Notes: generated by a model not told the origin, from the letters alone. 64,000 nt of DNA from Paenibacillus glucanolyticus NBRC 15330 (GCF_004000885.1 NZ_BIMC01000005.1:124001-188000), one strand, 5' to 3'. Numbered from the stretch's first letter, positions 1 to 9,564 are shown. A program made the numbers and translations.

Positions 1-506
1 CCCTGTGGGTCCAAGCCGTTTGTCGGCTCGTCCAGAATCAAGAGCTTCGGTCTATGCAGCAGTGCTTGCGCCACGCCCAGACGCTGGCGCATCCCCAGCG
101 AATAGGTCTGCACCTTCTCATGGATTCGGTTGCCCAGCCCAACGAGCTCCACCACTTCGTCGATGCGTTCTTTGGTGATGCCCTGCATCATACGCGCAAA
201 ATGCTTCAAATTGTTATAACCGGACAGAAATTTATACATCTCGGGATTCTCGACAATCGCTCCAATCTGGGCGGCTGCCTGCTCATAATGGTTCCGAATG
301 CTGTAACCCCCGACGGTAATATCCCCTTTGGTAATGGACATCAGCCCCACCATCATCCGAATGGTCGTTGTCTTGCCTGCTCCATTCGGCCCAAGAAATC
401 CGAAGATCTGTCCAGGCAGGATATCTAAGGTCACATCATCAACCAGAACCTTGGACGATATTTTCTTCGTAACCCCGAGCAATCTTACCAGCGGTTCCTG
501 CTTCAT
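1..506 (-). CDS. ABC transporter ATP-binding protein, N-terminal part (cut by window edge)
   Basis: This is the nucleotide-binding subunit of a multicomponent ABC transporter, of the BcrA/CcmA-like type used for drug or antimicrobial-peptide export and resistance. About 168 residues are visible: Walker A GPNGAGKT at about 39-46, signature SLGMRQRLGVAQAL at about 136-149 and Walker B LLILDEP at about 155-161. The 3' end lies beyond position 1, so the permease that usually follows is not seen. The ATG at 504-506 is preceded by AAAGGAGA at good spacing. The gene is transcribed away from the beta-helix gene. Family membership is sure; the substrate is unknown. Confidence 0.93.
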   Translation of the reverse strand, partial: MKQEPLVRLLGVTKKISSKVLVDDVTLDILPGQIFGFLGPNGAGKTTTIRMMVGLMSITKGDITVGGYSIRNHYEQAAAQIGAIVENPEMYKFLSGYNNLKHFARMMQGITKERIDEVVELVGLGNRIHEKVQTYSLGMRQRLGVAQALLHRPKLLILDEPTNGLDPQ

Positions 507-552
507 GAAATCGATTCTCCTTTGCCAAATGACGCACGTTCAATTATCCCTA

Positions 553-580
553 ATTATACACATTACATAATATGAGTCTA
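553..580 (-). promoter_or_regulatory. Candidate promoter of the ABC ATPase gene
   Basis: Read on the minus strand there is a TAGACT box (575-580), a 16-bp spacer and a perfect TATAAT (553-558), giving a leader of roughly 40 nt before the ATG. The -35 match is only 4 of 6. Confidence 0.4.
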
Positions 581-822
581 TTCGTACCCTCACTTGATGT
601 GTCTTATACGACTAATCATTCAACTATCTTGCACTATAAGAAATGATGTATTGGATGTGACAGTGTTACACTCTCTACATATTCCCATCGGCATATCATA
701 TCTGTAGAAACCGGTTTTAAACACACTAACACCCTCTATCATCAGCACGATCCGACGGCAGCTGATACAATACATTTTCATTTCATTCTTCACACATGAT
801 CCACTCCCAATGAGAAATGGCT

Positions 823-853
823 TGATATAATGGTTTTCGATACAGAATGTATC
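823..853 (+). promoter_or_regulatory. Extended -10 promoter with regulon palindrome at the start point (beta-helix gene)
   Basis: TGATATAAT (823-831) is an extended -10 element, putting the start point near 838. The palindrome GATACAGAATGTATC (839-853) lies directly on that start point. It has the same half-sites (GATAC and GTATC, five bases apart) as the operators of the polysaccharide and peptide operons and of the XRE gene about 23 kb away. The seen part is the sequence match; repression is inferred. Confidence 0.6.
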
Positions 854-989
854 CTAATAAATTTGTACCCTTTTGTCAAACAAATATCTTCAATACTTAA
901 GGACAATTAGGTGAACAGGCATCACTTCATACGATCCTTGATCATATTTTGTAAATAAGAATAAACAAATCAGCTGGGAGGAAACAAAC

Positions 990-2783
990 ATGCCTGTCCT
1001 GAATAATCTAGCCAATGTTAAAAATTTCGGAGCAAAAGGCGATGGTGTTGCAGACGATACGTTAGCCTTCCAAAGCGCAATAAATGCGTGTGCATCAGGT
1101 TCATACTCGGTCATCTATATGCCTAAAGGCCGATACCGTATAACGCAAACCTTGGTATTACCGAAACAGGAAAGGCCTAATACCAACGCCACGCAGGGGA
1201 TCGGGCTTACGATCTATGGGGATGGAATGTATGACAGCGGTATTATCTATACGGGTACCGACTACGCCCTTTACAGTGATAAAGACATGGCTGAAACCAT
1301 CTTATTTAGAGACTTTTATATAAACCACGCCCAAGGCGGGGGGATTTATTTGCCCCAAGGTGCACACCAAATGTTCGAGCGTTTCTTTTCAAGTGCATGC
1401 GGCGAAGGGAAAATCGGGGTATATATTCAGGGGATGCGAAGCGGTACGAACTCCACTTCAGGTTATGGGGGCTACATGATCTCGTTTCGCAATTGCCGAT
1501 TCTGGCAGGAGACGGGGTATCTGGGAACAGGTTTGAAATTGGAGGATATCGTATTGTGTACAACCATTGATAATTGCTTTTTTTCAAGATCAGTACGGAA
1601 TTACCCCCACCTTGAAATAGTGAACTCAGACAGTATTCATATTACGTCAACCGCTTTTGAAAGGAGCGAACAGGCCGTTCCCCCTGCTTCTCCCTCTGAA
1701 GGACGCACCGAGGAAGATGTCATGCGAGATGCAATTGCTGCAAATAAAGTAATGACAGCCCCTCTAATCAAATTGAATAACTCCCGAGCCATATCTATTG
1801 AAGAATGTCATGCAGAAGCCACCTATGAAAGCTTTGTCGGTATCTACGGGCATACTTCCGGCGTATGGATTGACGGATGCCGTCTGGATCACTATGCTAT
1901 CACGGATTATAATCCCAATAAAGGTTACATCGTTACCGTTGATCCAGGTTCTACAGCATCACAAGATATCATTCTCGGCCCTCGCAATTACCGAATTCAG
2001 GCTAATCATCCCAATACAACACACGGGACACTGGTCAAAGATCCTGTCGGCTGTGTAATCGTCGAGAACATTGCGGATCGAACATCATTTCGGGATTCCT
2101 TCTATTTAACGGAACGACGCACTGTACCCTATATAGGCTCTGCAGGGCATAACCTGCTTCGAAATCCGTCATTATATGCCATGTTTGCAAATGATGTCCC
2201 TTACTCGGTAGAACCCGACCCTGGCTTTACCTTCAAACAGGCTGCTCCATCAGGTTGTATTGTCTCGCAGAGTACGAGCAGCACCAAGATCAAGCTCCGA
2301 ATGAGAACCATAGAGCGATTGCATAAGCATGAATACTACACTTTTGTTATCTCAGGCACTAATCTTTCCGGTATATCCACTCCATTATTTGTTGACATCG
2401 GGGGGGACACCAACGATCTGACACTCATACTTCCTGCTGGCTCTGAACGCTTCACCATCACCAAAACGTTTAAGAAATTCTATTCCGATATCGTCGACCT
2501 CGTTGTATATGAACCGCTGAACCTTCAAATCCATTCTATTTACGTTATACCGAATATCGTTAATCAAATCCCTTATGGTGAGGAGACGATATCAAGCTCA
2601 GCAGTCTTTACTGAACTGATCCGTTCCAGCAGTATGGTCATCAGTCCGCTGCCCGCAATCCCTGCAGCATCTGCCGCCCACCGGGGCCGAATCATCATGG
2701 TTGAGGACAGCAGCGGCGTGGATTCCCTATATATCTGCAAGCAGCGTTCAAAAGGTGTTCATACCTGGATCAAGCTGGGATAG
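990..2783 (+). CDS. Beta-helix protein, pectate-lyase-3 / GH28-like (possible polysaccharide-active enzyme)
   Basis: This 597-residue protein opens with NVKNFGAKGDGVADDTLAFQ, the typical start of the Pectate_lyase_3 right-handed beta-helix fold found in polysaccharide lyases, hydrolases and phage tailspikes. The C-terminus (about 540-597) resembles the small end domains of tailspike-like proteins. There is no signal peptide: the reading begins directly with the fold, and GGGAGG sits just before the ATG. It is convergent to the exopolysaccharide operon and carries the same operator, so an activity on that polymer is plausible. Whether it is a lyase, a hydrolase or non-catalytic cannot be told from sequence. 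How it would leave the cell is unclear. Confidence 0.8.
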   Translation: MPVLNNLANVKNFGAKGDGVADDTLAFQSAINACASGSYSVIYMPKGRYRITQTLVLPKQERPNTNATQGIGLTIYGDGMYDSGIIYTGTDYALYSDKDMAETILFRDFYINHAQGGGIYLPQGAHQMFERFFSSACGEGKIGVYIQGMRSGTNSTSGYGGYMISFRNCRFWQETGYLGTGLKLEDIVLCTTIDNCFFSRSVRNYPHLEIVNSDSIHITSTAFERSEQAVPPASPSEGRTEEDVMRDAIAANKVMTAPLIKLNNSRAISIEECHAEATYESFVGIYGHTSGVWIDGCRLDHYAITDYNPNKGYIVTVDPGSTASQDIILGPRNYRIQANHPNTTHGTLVKDPVGCVIVENIADRTSFRDSFYLTERRTVPYIGSAGHNLLRNPSLYAMFANDVPYSVEPDPGFTFKQAAPSGCIVSQSTSSTKIKLRMRTIERLHKHEYYTFVISGTNLSGISTPLFVDIGGDTNDLTLILPAGSERFTITKTFKKFYSDIVDLVVYEPLNLQIHSIYVIPNIVNQIPYGEETISSSAVFTELIRSSSMVISPLPAIPAASAAHRGRIIMVEDSSGVDSLYICKQRSKGVHTWIKLG

Positions 2784-2820
2784 TTCAAACGACCTGAGCT
2801 TTGAACATTTTAATAAAGAA

Positions 2821-2848
2821 GCGGGTGAAGACGCACGTCTTCACCCGC
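2821..2848. terminator. Bidirectional terminator
   Basis: A 12-bp perfect stem (GCGGGTGAAGAC with GTCTTCACCCGC, loop GCAC) lies between convergent genes. It has an A-rich flank on the left (T-rich for the minus strand) and TTCGTTTC on the right. It can end both the beta-helix transcript and the long polysaccharide operon. Confidence 0.85.
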
Positions 2849-2859
2849 TTCGTTTCAGA

Positions 2860-3798
2860 TCAAGAACCCTCTCGATCCATATGCTCTTTGAGCAGCTCAT
2901 GGATTCGCTCACGCTCCTTATCAGCCACATTATAATACCAGATACCGCCGATATTCTGGCCGCTGCCCTGAATCTCGACCTGCTCGATCTTCTTCATATC
3001 CTGCCGATATTCCGTTACAAAAGTCTTCATCTCATCAAATCGTATATCTGTCTTTACGCTTGTGCCTACCTCCTTAAGTAAGGTTTCAAGCTTAAAAGCG
3101 GTTGAAACATCAAGCGCATTCTTCAATACCTCTTTCACAATTTGACGCTGACGTGAGTTTCGGCCCAAATCGCCGCGCGGATCCTCATAACGCATACGAG
3201 AATAAGCCAATGCTTCTTGTCCGTTCAAATGTAAACTGCCTTCTTTAAAATGATGTCCCTCATAATTAAACGTTATTGTATTATCTACATCTACTCCGCC
3301 AAGAGCATCAATAATGTTCGCAAATCCTTCCATATTAACTTTAATATAATAATTAACAGGAAAATGCAGCAGTTCTTCCACCGTCCGGACGGACATCTGA
3401 ATTCCTCCAAAGGCATAGGCATGATTGATTTTGTCCTCGGTACCATGGCCTACAATTAATGTTCGGGTATCCCTTGGTATGTTGAACATGAGTATGGATT
3501 GTTTAGACGGATTGACCGATAGCATAATCATCGCATCCGAACGCCCACGATCATTGGGGCGCTCATCGATGCCCAGCACCAGAACTGTGAAGGGCTCGCG
3601 CTGATCAATATCTGCGGAATGTATTTCCTCCAGGACCGGATCGGCTGATATAAAAGCGGGAAGCGATGACGGTTCTCGCTGCTCGTAAATTTGTTCAGCT
3701 GTCGCTTTAACAGACTGATACACATATATACCGTAACCGCCTGCCAACACTGTAAGACTTACAAGTGCAGTCCCCGTAATCTTAAGCCACTTTCTCAT
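2860..3798 (-). CDS. LytR-CpsA-Psr (LCP) family cell-wall glycopolymer ligase
   Basis: LCP proteins transfer lipid-linked glycopolymers onto peptidoglycan on the outer face of the membrane. The 312 residues have a single N-terminal membrane anchor (about 5-27) and then the LCP domain (about 70-225). Visible conserved stretches are VLVLGIDERP, RSDAMIMLSV, NIPRDTR and YSRMRYEDPRGDLGRNSRQR, which contain the usual Asp/Arg residues for the polyprenyl pyrophosphate. It is the last gene of the exopolysaccharide operon, six bases after the VanZ-like gene. In that position it could anchor the polymer to the wall. Family sure; the polymer it handles is inferred from context. Confidence 0.92.
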   Translation of the reverse strand: MRKWLKITGTALVSLTVLAGGYGIYVYQSVKATAEQIYEQREPSSLPAFISADPVLEEIHSADIDQREPFTVLVLGIDERPNDRGRSDAMIMLSVNPSKQSILMFNIPRDTRTLIVGHGTEDKINHAYAFGGIQMSVRTVEELLHFPVNYYIKVNMEGFANIIDALGGVDVDNTITFNYEGHHFKEGSLHLNGQEALAYSRMRYEDPRGDLGRNSRQRQIVKEVLKNALDVSTAFKLETLLKEVGTSVKTDIRFDEMKTFVTEYRQDMKKIEQVEIQGSGQNIGGIWYYNVADKERERIHELLKEHMDREGS

Positions 3799-3804
3799 AC
3801 CTTG

Positions 3805-4353
3805 TCATCCTCTCCGATCTAACACTTCCCTCGGTCTCGTTCTTGCAGACCTCCAATATGTATATGCACTAACCAGCGTAATACCGAACAAAGCGGCGAT
3901 TGAATCCAAAACAACATCCTGTGCTTTAAAGACGCGGTAACCTGATGTACTTTGATGCAGCTCGTCGCTGATGGCATACAGCACGCATAAGCACCACGCA
4001 ATTGGCATGGCGACCCTGGCCCTGATTCGCAACAAGGTCGCCAGCAGTAGAAACAACAGGCCGCCAAGAACTAGATATTCTCCGATGTGAGCAGCCTTTC
4101 GAATGAAGAATTCAACAAATCCAGGCATACCCTTTGCATCGATACTGACAATTTCCCCGGCATAAGTGAATGAAACCCAGGAAAACCAATGTTCAATCGT
4201 TGTTTCAGGCAAGTGCTTCTGCAGCCACGGTCTTAGATCCTGCTGCTGATACGACTGGGAGGAGAAGAAAAAAATGATGCTCATCCACATGATTACGATG
4301 ATGATGATCAACAGGCGCTTCTTGCTCCTGTAGCTGCTTCTCTTTCTGCTCAC
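3805..4353 (-). CDS. VanZ-like membrane protein
   Basis: This 182-residue protein has about four hydrophobic segments and the VanZ-family pattern: SSQS after the first segment, then KAAHIGEYLVLGGLLF and SDELHQS near the middle. VanZ was named from teicoplanin resistance, but homologues at the ends of polysaccharide operons are common and mostly uncharacterised. It sits between manC and the LCP gene, close enough to be co-transcribed. A role in envelope or polymer handling is only inferred. Confidence 0.88.
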   Translation of the reverse strand: MSRKRSSYRSKKRLLIIIIVIMWMSIIFFFSSQSYQQQDLRPWLQKHLPETTIEHWFSWVSFTYAGEIVSIDAKGMPGFVEFFIRKAAHIGEYLVLGGLLFLLLATLLRIRARVAMPIAWCLCVLYAISDELHQSTSGYRVFKAQDVVLDSIAALFGITLVSAYTYWRSARTRPREVLDRRG

Positions 4354-4386
4354 GATATCCTCCCCGTTACATTATCGCCTATACCC

Positions 4387-5751
4387 TTAGACGAACTGAG
4401 TCATTTCTTCCCATTGAAATGTTAGCCTTATCGTATCTTCCTCTGATACCTCAGTACCGGATTGAACCTCTATAAATTCAAGATCCTCCAGGGCACGAAT
4501 ACCATGCAGGGTTCCCGCTGGAATTTTGAGCACATCTCCGGCTTTAACGGGTTGCACCTTATCTTGAATGCACACTTCTCCAGTACCGCTCGTAATGGTC
4601 CAATATTCTTCACGGTGAAGATGATAATGATAACTGGAGTTCTTCCCTGCATCTATCCGAATTCGCTTTGTCAGAACCTCCTGCCCATTCTTGTGCTTTT
4701 GCAGGTCCAGCACCCGATACCACCCCCATCGCCGTTCCTCGTACATTGGCCGCTGTTCGATATGTGAAATGAATTCTTTCAATCGCGGACTGGATGATTT
4801 CTCCGTAACCAAAATACCATCAGCACCTGTAGCAACTACTACATTAGAGAGCCCCAGCACGGCTACCGGAATATCCAATTCATTAATTAAATGCGTGTTC
4901 TGGCAATCATCGCTGATCATTCCCTTTCCGTTTATGGGCGAGGGAATCTCTTCTGTTAGCGTGTTCCATGTCCCAAGGTCCTTCCAGCTGCCTTCATACG
5001 GAACAACCACTACGCGCTGAGCCTGCTCTATTACCTCATAATCAAAGCTGATCTTGGACAATCGCGAATATTGTTTCGACATCTCCTCATATTGAATCGG
5101 GAGTCCCTTATCAATCAACAGCTGAATTAGATAATCGAGCTTGAAAGAAAACACACCGCAGTTCCAATAAGCAGACTGTTCCATGTATTCCAGGGCCTGC
5201 TCTTCGCTTGGTTTTTCTTTAAAGCTTTTTACTTTATGGAAGGCGACCGGTCCGGCTTTGGCTCGCTCTGGCAGAATATAACCGTATTTCTCCGAAGGAT
5301 AGGTTGGTTTGACTCCCATCAGAGCGATATCTGCTCCTGAATCGGCTAAAACTCGATCTAAGGAAGACAAGGTCTGAAAAAAAGGTTCTTCCACAAAAGG
5401 GTCTACAGGCAATACTGTTATTGTTTCCTTCAAATCCACATTGGCAATCGAATACAAGTATACGGCAGCGAGCGCAATAGCCGGGAAGGTATCCCGCCGC
5501 TGGGGTTCCACGATAATGGGCACTCTGCCAGGGAGCTGATTTCGAATAATTTCAATCTGCGATATGCCTGCGGCAATAAAGGATGAATCAGCCAAATTGG
5601 TCTTCTGCAGCTGTTTCCAAACCCGTTGGACCATAGATTCAGACTGTCCCTTATCTCCTGGGAGCACTTTGAGGAACTGTTTGGAACGAAGTTCGTTGGA
5701 GAGAGGCCACAGACGCTTACCTGAACCACCGGACAATAAAATAATTTTCAT
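4387..5751 (-). CDS. manC: Mannose-1-phosphate guanylyltransferase / mannose-6-phosphate isomerase, type II
   Basis: This enzyme makes GDP-mannose from mannose-1-phosphate and GTP; type II enzymes also carry a C-terminal cupin with isomerase activity. The pyrophosphorylase motif LSGGSGKRLWPLSN is at the N-terminus. The cupin part near residue 375 has YHYHLHREEYW followed by the metal-binding pattern. I chose the ATG at 5749-5751 (454 aa), which has GGAGGG ten bases upstream; a start six codons earlier has its only Shine-Dalgarno-like bases touching the ATG. It supplies the substrate of Gmd and Fcl in the same operon. The nucleotide motif has RSKQF where PKQF is usual. Confidence 0.93.
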   Translation of the reverse strand: MKIILLSGGSGKRLWPLSNELRSKQFLKVLPGDKGQSESMVQRVWKQLQKTNLADSSFIAAGISQIEIIRNQLPGRVPIIVEPQRRDTFPAIALAAVYLYSIANVDLKETITVLPVDPFVEEPFFQTLSSLDRVLADSGADIALMGVKPTYPSEKYGYILPERAKAGPVAFHKVKSFKEKPSEEQALEYMEQSAYWNCGVFSFKLDYLIQLLIDKGLPIQYEEMSKQYSRLSKISFDYEVIEQAQRVVVVPYEGSWKDLGTWNTLTEEIPSPINGKGMISDDCQNTHLINELDIPVAVLGLSNVVVATGADGILVTEKSSSPRLKEFISHIEQRPMYEERRWGWYRVLDLQKHKNGQEVLTKRIRIDAGKNSSYHYHLHREEYWTITSGTGEVCIQDKVQPVKAGDVLKIPAGTLHGIRALEDLEFIEVQSGTEVSEEDTIRLTFQWEEMTQFV

Positions 5752-5783
5752 CTTACTACTTCCCTCCATCCTTCACACAGAAA

Positions 5784-7016
5784 TTATATGGATTGCAGAA
5801 GCGTTCGGTATTTATCGATGGACTGAGATTTGGCAAGATAACGTTCCAAATATAACCTGCCGCCTCGCCCTGTCAATTCCAACGTCTCCTGACCGCAGGC
5901 GTACATATTCGCTATATGCTCGGAGATTTCATGGTATTGTTGCGGCTCTATCACAACTCCGCATCCGCTCTCCTTAATTAGAACAGCAGCCTCGCTGCCT
6001 TGTTCCAGGACACCGAGAATTGGCTTTCCAGCTGCCATAACACCGTATATTTTGCTCGGAACAGAGACACCCTTGATTCCCTTTTGATTGACTACCAGAT
6101 GAACATCTGCTGCGCACAGGGAGTATTTGATATGTTCCTTAGGCTGAAAAGGAAGGAAACGCACATTCTGTAATCCCTTATCCTTCACATACCGCTGCAT
6201 TTCGGGCTTCACTGCGCCATCCCCGATAAAAACAAACAGGACTTCCGGATGATCCTTAAAATCCGAAGCCACTCGAATAATATTCTCCAAATCGTAATAC
6301 AAACCCAGATTGCCCGAATACATCACGATAAATTTCCCTTGTAAATCATGCTCTCTCACAAACTTCGATACTTGAGCATGACTGCGAGGCAAGGGGATGA
6401 TATCCTGCTCGTCAGTCCAATTGTTGATGACACTGTTGCTGGGCACCCTGCGCCCGCGAAAACGGTGGTTCAGCGTTTCTTGCATGTCCTGTCCAACTGT
6501 GATGATATGATCGGATACGCTACAGCTCAAGTTATCAATTTTCTTCGCCAGACTAAACAGCCATTTACGATTCGTATAACTGATAGCTTCAGCCTGCTCT
6601 GGATTAAAATCCATAATGTTATACACGAGTTTGCCCCGTTTCAGAACCTTACCGATTGCTCCGACCAATCCCCCGATAATTGGAGGCGAAGATATTGTAT
6701 AAATCACATCCACCTTCTTAATACGCAGCAGAGCAATAACAGCCAATATAAAATATGACAGGATAAACATGACACGGCTGAATTTGCTTCGTTTATCCAC
6801 TTTGGGTGTACGCAGACGGATAACGCGTATTTGTTCGAGCTGATCGTATTCGAACAGCTTATTTCTCTTGCCTAGATCTACATTTTCCGGCTGAACAGCG
6901 ATAACTGTCACATCAAAATCATGCTGAAGTTCAAGACAAAGCTCAGTCAATAATTGCCCTGAGGAAGCATAATCCGGATGAAAATAATTAGCTACAAACA
7001 CAATTTCTTTTTTCAT
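5784..7016 (-). CDS. Glycosyltransferase family 4 (WbuB-like)
   Basis: This 410-residue GT-B fold transferase adds a sugar to a growing lipid-linked repeat unit at the inner membrane. The N-terminal domain starts VFVANYFHPDYASSG, as in WbuB-type enzymes, with one hydrophobic patch (about 85-115) probably for membrane contact. The C-terminal domain has VMYSGNLG and the nucleotide-sugar region SKIYGVMAAGKPILGV. It lies between the polymerase paralogues and manC. The donor sugar cannot be read from sequence; GDP-fucose, GDP-mannose or a UDP-sugar are all possible. Confidence 0.9.
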   Translation of the reverse strand: MKKEIVFVANYFHPDYASSGQLLTELCLELQHDFDVTVIAVQPENVDLGKRNKLFEYDQLEQIRVIRLRTPKVDKRSKFSRVMFILSYFILAVIALLRIKKVDVIYTISSPPIIGGLVGAIGKVLKRGKLVYNIMDFNPEQAEAISYTNRKWLFSLAKKIDNLSCSVSDHIITVGQDMQETLNHRFRGRRVPSNSVINNWTDEQDIIPLPRSHAQVSKFVREHDLQGKFIVMYSGNLGLYYDLENIIRVASDFKDHPEVLFVFIGDGAVKPEMQRYVKDKGLQNVRFLPFQPKEHIKYSLCAADVHLVVNQKGIKGVSVPSKIYGVMAAGKPILGVLEQGSEAAVLIKESGCGVVIEPQQYHEISEHIANMYACGQETLELTGRGGRLYLERYLAKSQSIDKYRTLLQSI

Positions 7017-7027
7017 TTCATGACCCC

Positions 7028-8317
7028 TTACTGTCTTGGAATGTTCTTCTGGTCATTTGTATGAACCTTACCGACATCCTTATGTATCAGGCAAATCAGG
7101 GTAAGGATCATTCCGTACGACAAGGTTTTGTAACTGACCTGAAACAACAGGCCGATGACTACAGGTACAAACGCTGCCAGCATATAAGGAAGCATGACCA
7201 TCGTAAACCGCTGTAAAGCCCTGTACATGATCCAGCCAAGATAAGACATCAACACAGCGATGCCAATCAATCCACCCTTCAGCAAGAAAAAGCTGACAGC
7301 TGAATGGGTATAGGAGACAAGAATGTTGTTCACCGCCGGATCATGAAACAACCCTCCCCAGCCCACTCCAAACAACATGGAGTAGGGAGACGCTGAGGTT
7401 TCAGCCAATACGGCAGCGAGCTCATCCGTTTTTCCGTTGGCGCCAAAATCCTCCTGCTTAGATACCAACAGTTCAAATGAATTGGAGATTTGTTCTTGGG
7501 CAAAAATTCCTGCTGCAACAAGAACGATCAGCCCGATGATCAGCTTATTCATTGATTTGCGTGAACTTACCAGGAAATACACAGCAAAGCACAGCACGGC
7601 AAGTGCAAGAGGTGCACGCTGGGCAACGGCCATGAGCGATCCAAGCGCCAGAAAGCCTCCAGTCAGCATCGCAATGCTGCCCAACCATCGAAATGGGCTT
7701 GCACTTTTCCACGTATGGACCGCCATGATAGGAAGAAAGACTCCCGCAAAAGAAACGCTCGGATCATAAGGTAGATATAAAAAGTTGTCAAAATAGTACA
7801 TTCTGCCCACTTCAAGCGGGGAAATCTGTACAACGAGGTAAAATCGAATAGATAGAATGACGCCCATTACGGATATGATCCAGGGCAATATGGCAAGCCA
7901 GTTAAGCGTTGAGCGTTTCATCGCAGGCAGAAGCAATAACGGAACGAACAGATACACACATGGGATCAGATCGCGGATAATATCCGTCATATCCCAGCCA
8001 TAAACAACCCCGCCATTCAGGAGTCCAATCCACAATAAGAAGAAAAAACCCGCGTGAATAATGACAGGGACGGTTCCGTAATGCCGATACAACGAGAAAC
8101 CTCCACCCAAGACGATGATTCCCGTTGGAACGGATACAAATAAAATCAAAAGAACGGCAATCAAAGCTTCTGGAATACCTGGGTCCGCTGGAAAAGGGGA
8201 ACTAAACAGCGCATATAACAGCAGCGCCGCTATAAAACCGAATCCTCCCCAGTTGGCCACTGAGCTTCTGCCTCGATTATGCAATGTATCAGCAGGTAAA
8301 CTCAGATTGTGATTCAT
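7028..8317 (-). CDS. wzy: O-antigen polymerase/ligase-like membrane protein (Wzy type), copy 2
   Basis: This 429-residue protein has about ten to twelve transmembrane segments and a long loop near residues 275-320, as in Wzy polymerases and O-antigen ligases. Its ATG overlaps the stop of the preceding gene (ATGA) and is preceded by AAGGAGT. It is a close paralogue of the gene upstream: long blocks such as MYYFDNFLYLPYDPSVSFAG are shared, differing mainly at the N-terminus and in the loop. One copy may polymerise repeat units while the other joins a different bond or acceptor. This division is inferred. Confidence 0.85.
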   Translation of the reverse strand: MNHNLSLPADTLHNRGRSSVANWGGFGFIAALLLYALFSSPFPADPGIPEALIAVLLILFVSVPTGIIVLGGGFSLYRHYGTVPVIIHAGFFFLLWIGLLNGGVVYGWDMTDIIRDLIPCVYLFVPLLLLPAMKRSTLNWLAILPWIISVMGVILSIRFYLVVQISPLEVGRMYYFDNFLYLPYDPSVSFAGVFLPIMAVHTWKSASPFRWLGSIAMLTGGFLALGSLMAVAQRAPLALAVLCFAVYFLVSSRKSMNKLIIGLIVLVAAGIFAQEQISNSFELLVSKQEDFGANGKTDELAAVLAETSASPYSMLFGVGWGGLFHDPAVNNILVSYTHSAVSFFLLKGGLIGIAVLMSYLGWIMYRALQRFTMVMLPYMLAAFVPVVIGLLFQVSYKTLSYGMILTLICLIHKDVGKVHTNDQKNIPRQ

Positions 8318-9564
8318 GAGATTGACTCCTTATCTTTTAAGATCAGAACAGTGAGGAGCATTCCATAGGAAAGAGTCTTAAAACTGGGCTGAAAAAACAA
8401 TCCGATCATAATCGGAACTCCAGCTGCAAGCATATAAGGCAGATTGTTCATGTTTACCCGTCTTAGGCACTTCAGTGAGATCCAGCTAAGATAAGCCAAG
8501 AAGACAGTCAGGCCGATAACCCCCCCTTTTAAAAGCAGAAAGGTAAATGCCGAGTGCGTAAACGAGACTTCCGACATATAAGTAGGATCAAAGAATAATC
8601 CCCCCCACCCGATGCCGAGCAGCAAGGTGTACACCGATTTGGATGTTTCCTGAAGAACAGCTGCCAGTTCATCTGTCTTACCGTTCGCTCCATAGTTCAC
8701 TTGCTTGGATAACAGCAAATCAAACGAACTCGATATCTGTTCCTGTGCCAGCATTCCAGCTCCAATCATGATCACAAGGATAACGAGCAACTTGCGTACG
8801 GACCTTCCAGAACTTAAACCAAAATATACCGCAAAGCATAGGACAGCCAGCCCAAGAGGCGCCCGCTGTGCCACTGCCATTAGGGACCCTAACGCCAAAA
8901 ACCCTCCGATTAACATAGCAAGACTGCTTAGCCAACGGAGTGGGTTTGAGCTTTTCCACGTGTGTACAGCCATGATTGGAAGGAAAACCCCTGCAAAAGA
9001 GACACTCGGATCATACGGAAGGTATAGAAAATTATCAAAATAATACATTTTTCCTATATCCAGCGGTGAAATACGAACTTCCATATAAAATCTGATGGAT
9101 AAAATAACACCCATTACTGCGACTAACCAAGGAAGAATAGACAACCACTTTAATTTGGAACGGTTCATCGCTGGAAGAAGGAGCAAGGGGACGAATAAAT
9201 ACACACATGGGATGAGATCACGCAATATATCCGTAGAATCCCATCGGTATATTACGCCTCCATTTAGTAGGCCCAGCCACAGCAGCACAAAAAAACCCAA
9301 ATGCAGCGGCATGGGAACTGTGTCATATCTGCGATATAGCGTGAAACCGCCGCTTATGACAAAAATTCCTGTAGGAAGTGATACAAACAATATGAGCAAT
9401 ACAGCAATCAGAACTTCTGTCATGCCTGGATTGGCTGGAAATGGAGCGCTGAATATAGCGTAAATCAAGAGAGCCAGGATAAATGCCAGCCCTCCCAAAA
9501 TCCCTCCTCCGGTCGGAGTTGGGACTGAGGACAACGGATTACCGATAGCACTACGGCTGTTCAT
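8314..9564 (-). CDS. wzy: O-antigen polymerase/ligase-like membrane protein (Wzy type), copy 1
   Basis: The protein has 416 residues from the ATG at 9562-9564, which overlaps the stop of the upstream GT2 gene as ATGA with CAGGG just before it. A TTG start 17 codons earlier has no ribosome-binding site and was rejected. It has multiple transmembrane segments and a periplasmic-type loop (about 260-305). Like copy 2 it carries the conserved block around LGSLMAVAQRAP. It presumably acts on undecaprenyl-linked repeat units after flipping. The tandem pair suggests a gene duplication within the operon. Confidence 0.86.
   Translation of the reverse strand: MNSRSAIGNPLSSVPTPTGGGILGGLAFILALLIYAIFSAPFPANPGMTEVLIAVLLILFVSLPTGIFVISGGFTLYRRYDTVPMPLHLGFFVLLWLGLLNGGVIYRWDSTDILRDLIPCVYLFVPLLLLPAMNRSKLKWLSILPWLVAVMGVILSIRFYMEVRISPLDIGKMYYFDNFLYLPYDPSVSFAGVFLPIMAVHTWKSSNPLRWLSSLAMLIGGFLALGSLMAVAQRAPLGLAVLCFAVYFGLSSGRSVRKLLVILVIMIGAGMLAQEQISSSFDLLLSKQVNYGANGKTDELAAVLQETSKSVYTLLLGIGWGGLFFDPTYMSEVSFTHSAFTFLLLKGGVIGLTVFLAYLSWISLKCLRRVNMNNLPYMLAAGVPIMIGLFFQPSFKTLSYGMLLTVLILKDKESIS

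Larger units (their letters stand above)
507..989. other. Divergent intergenic region
   Basis: This AT-rich gap between two divergent genes holds the promoter of the ABC gene on the left and the extended -10 with a palindromic operator on the right. I see no further gene or RNA in it. Confidence 0.6.
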
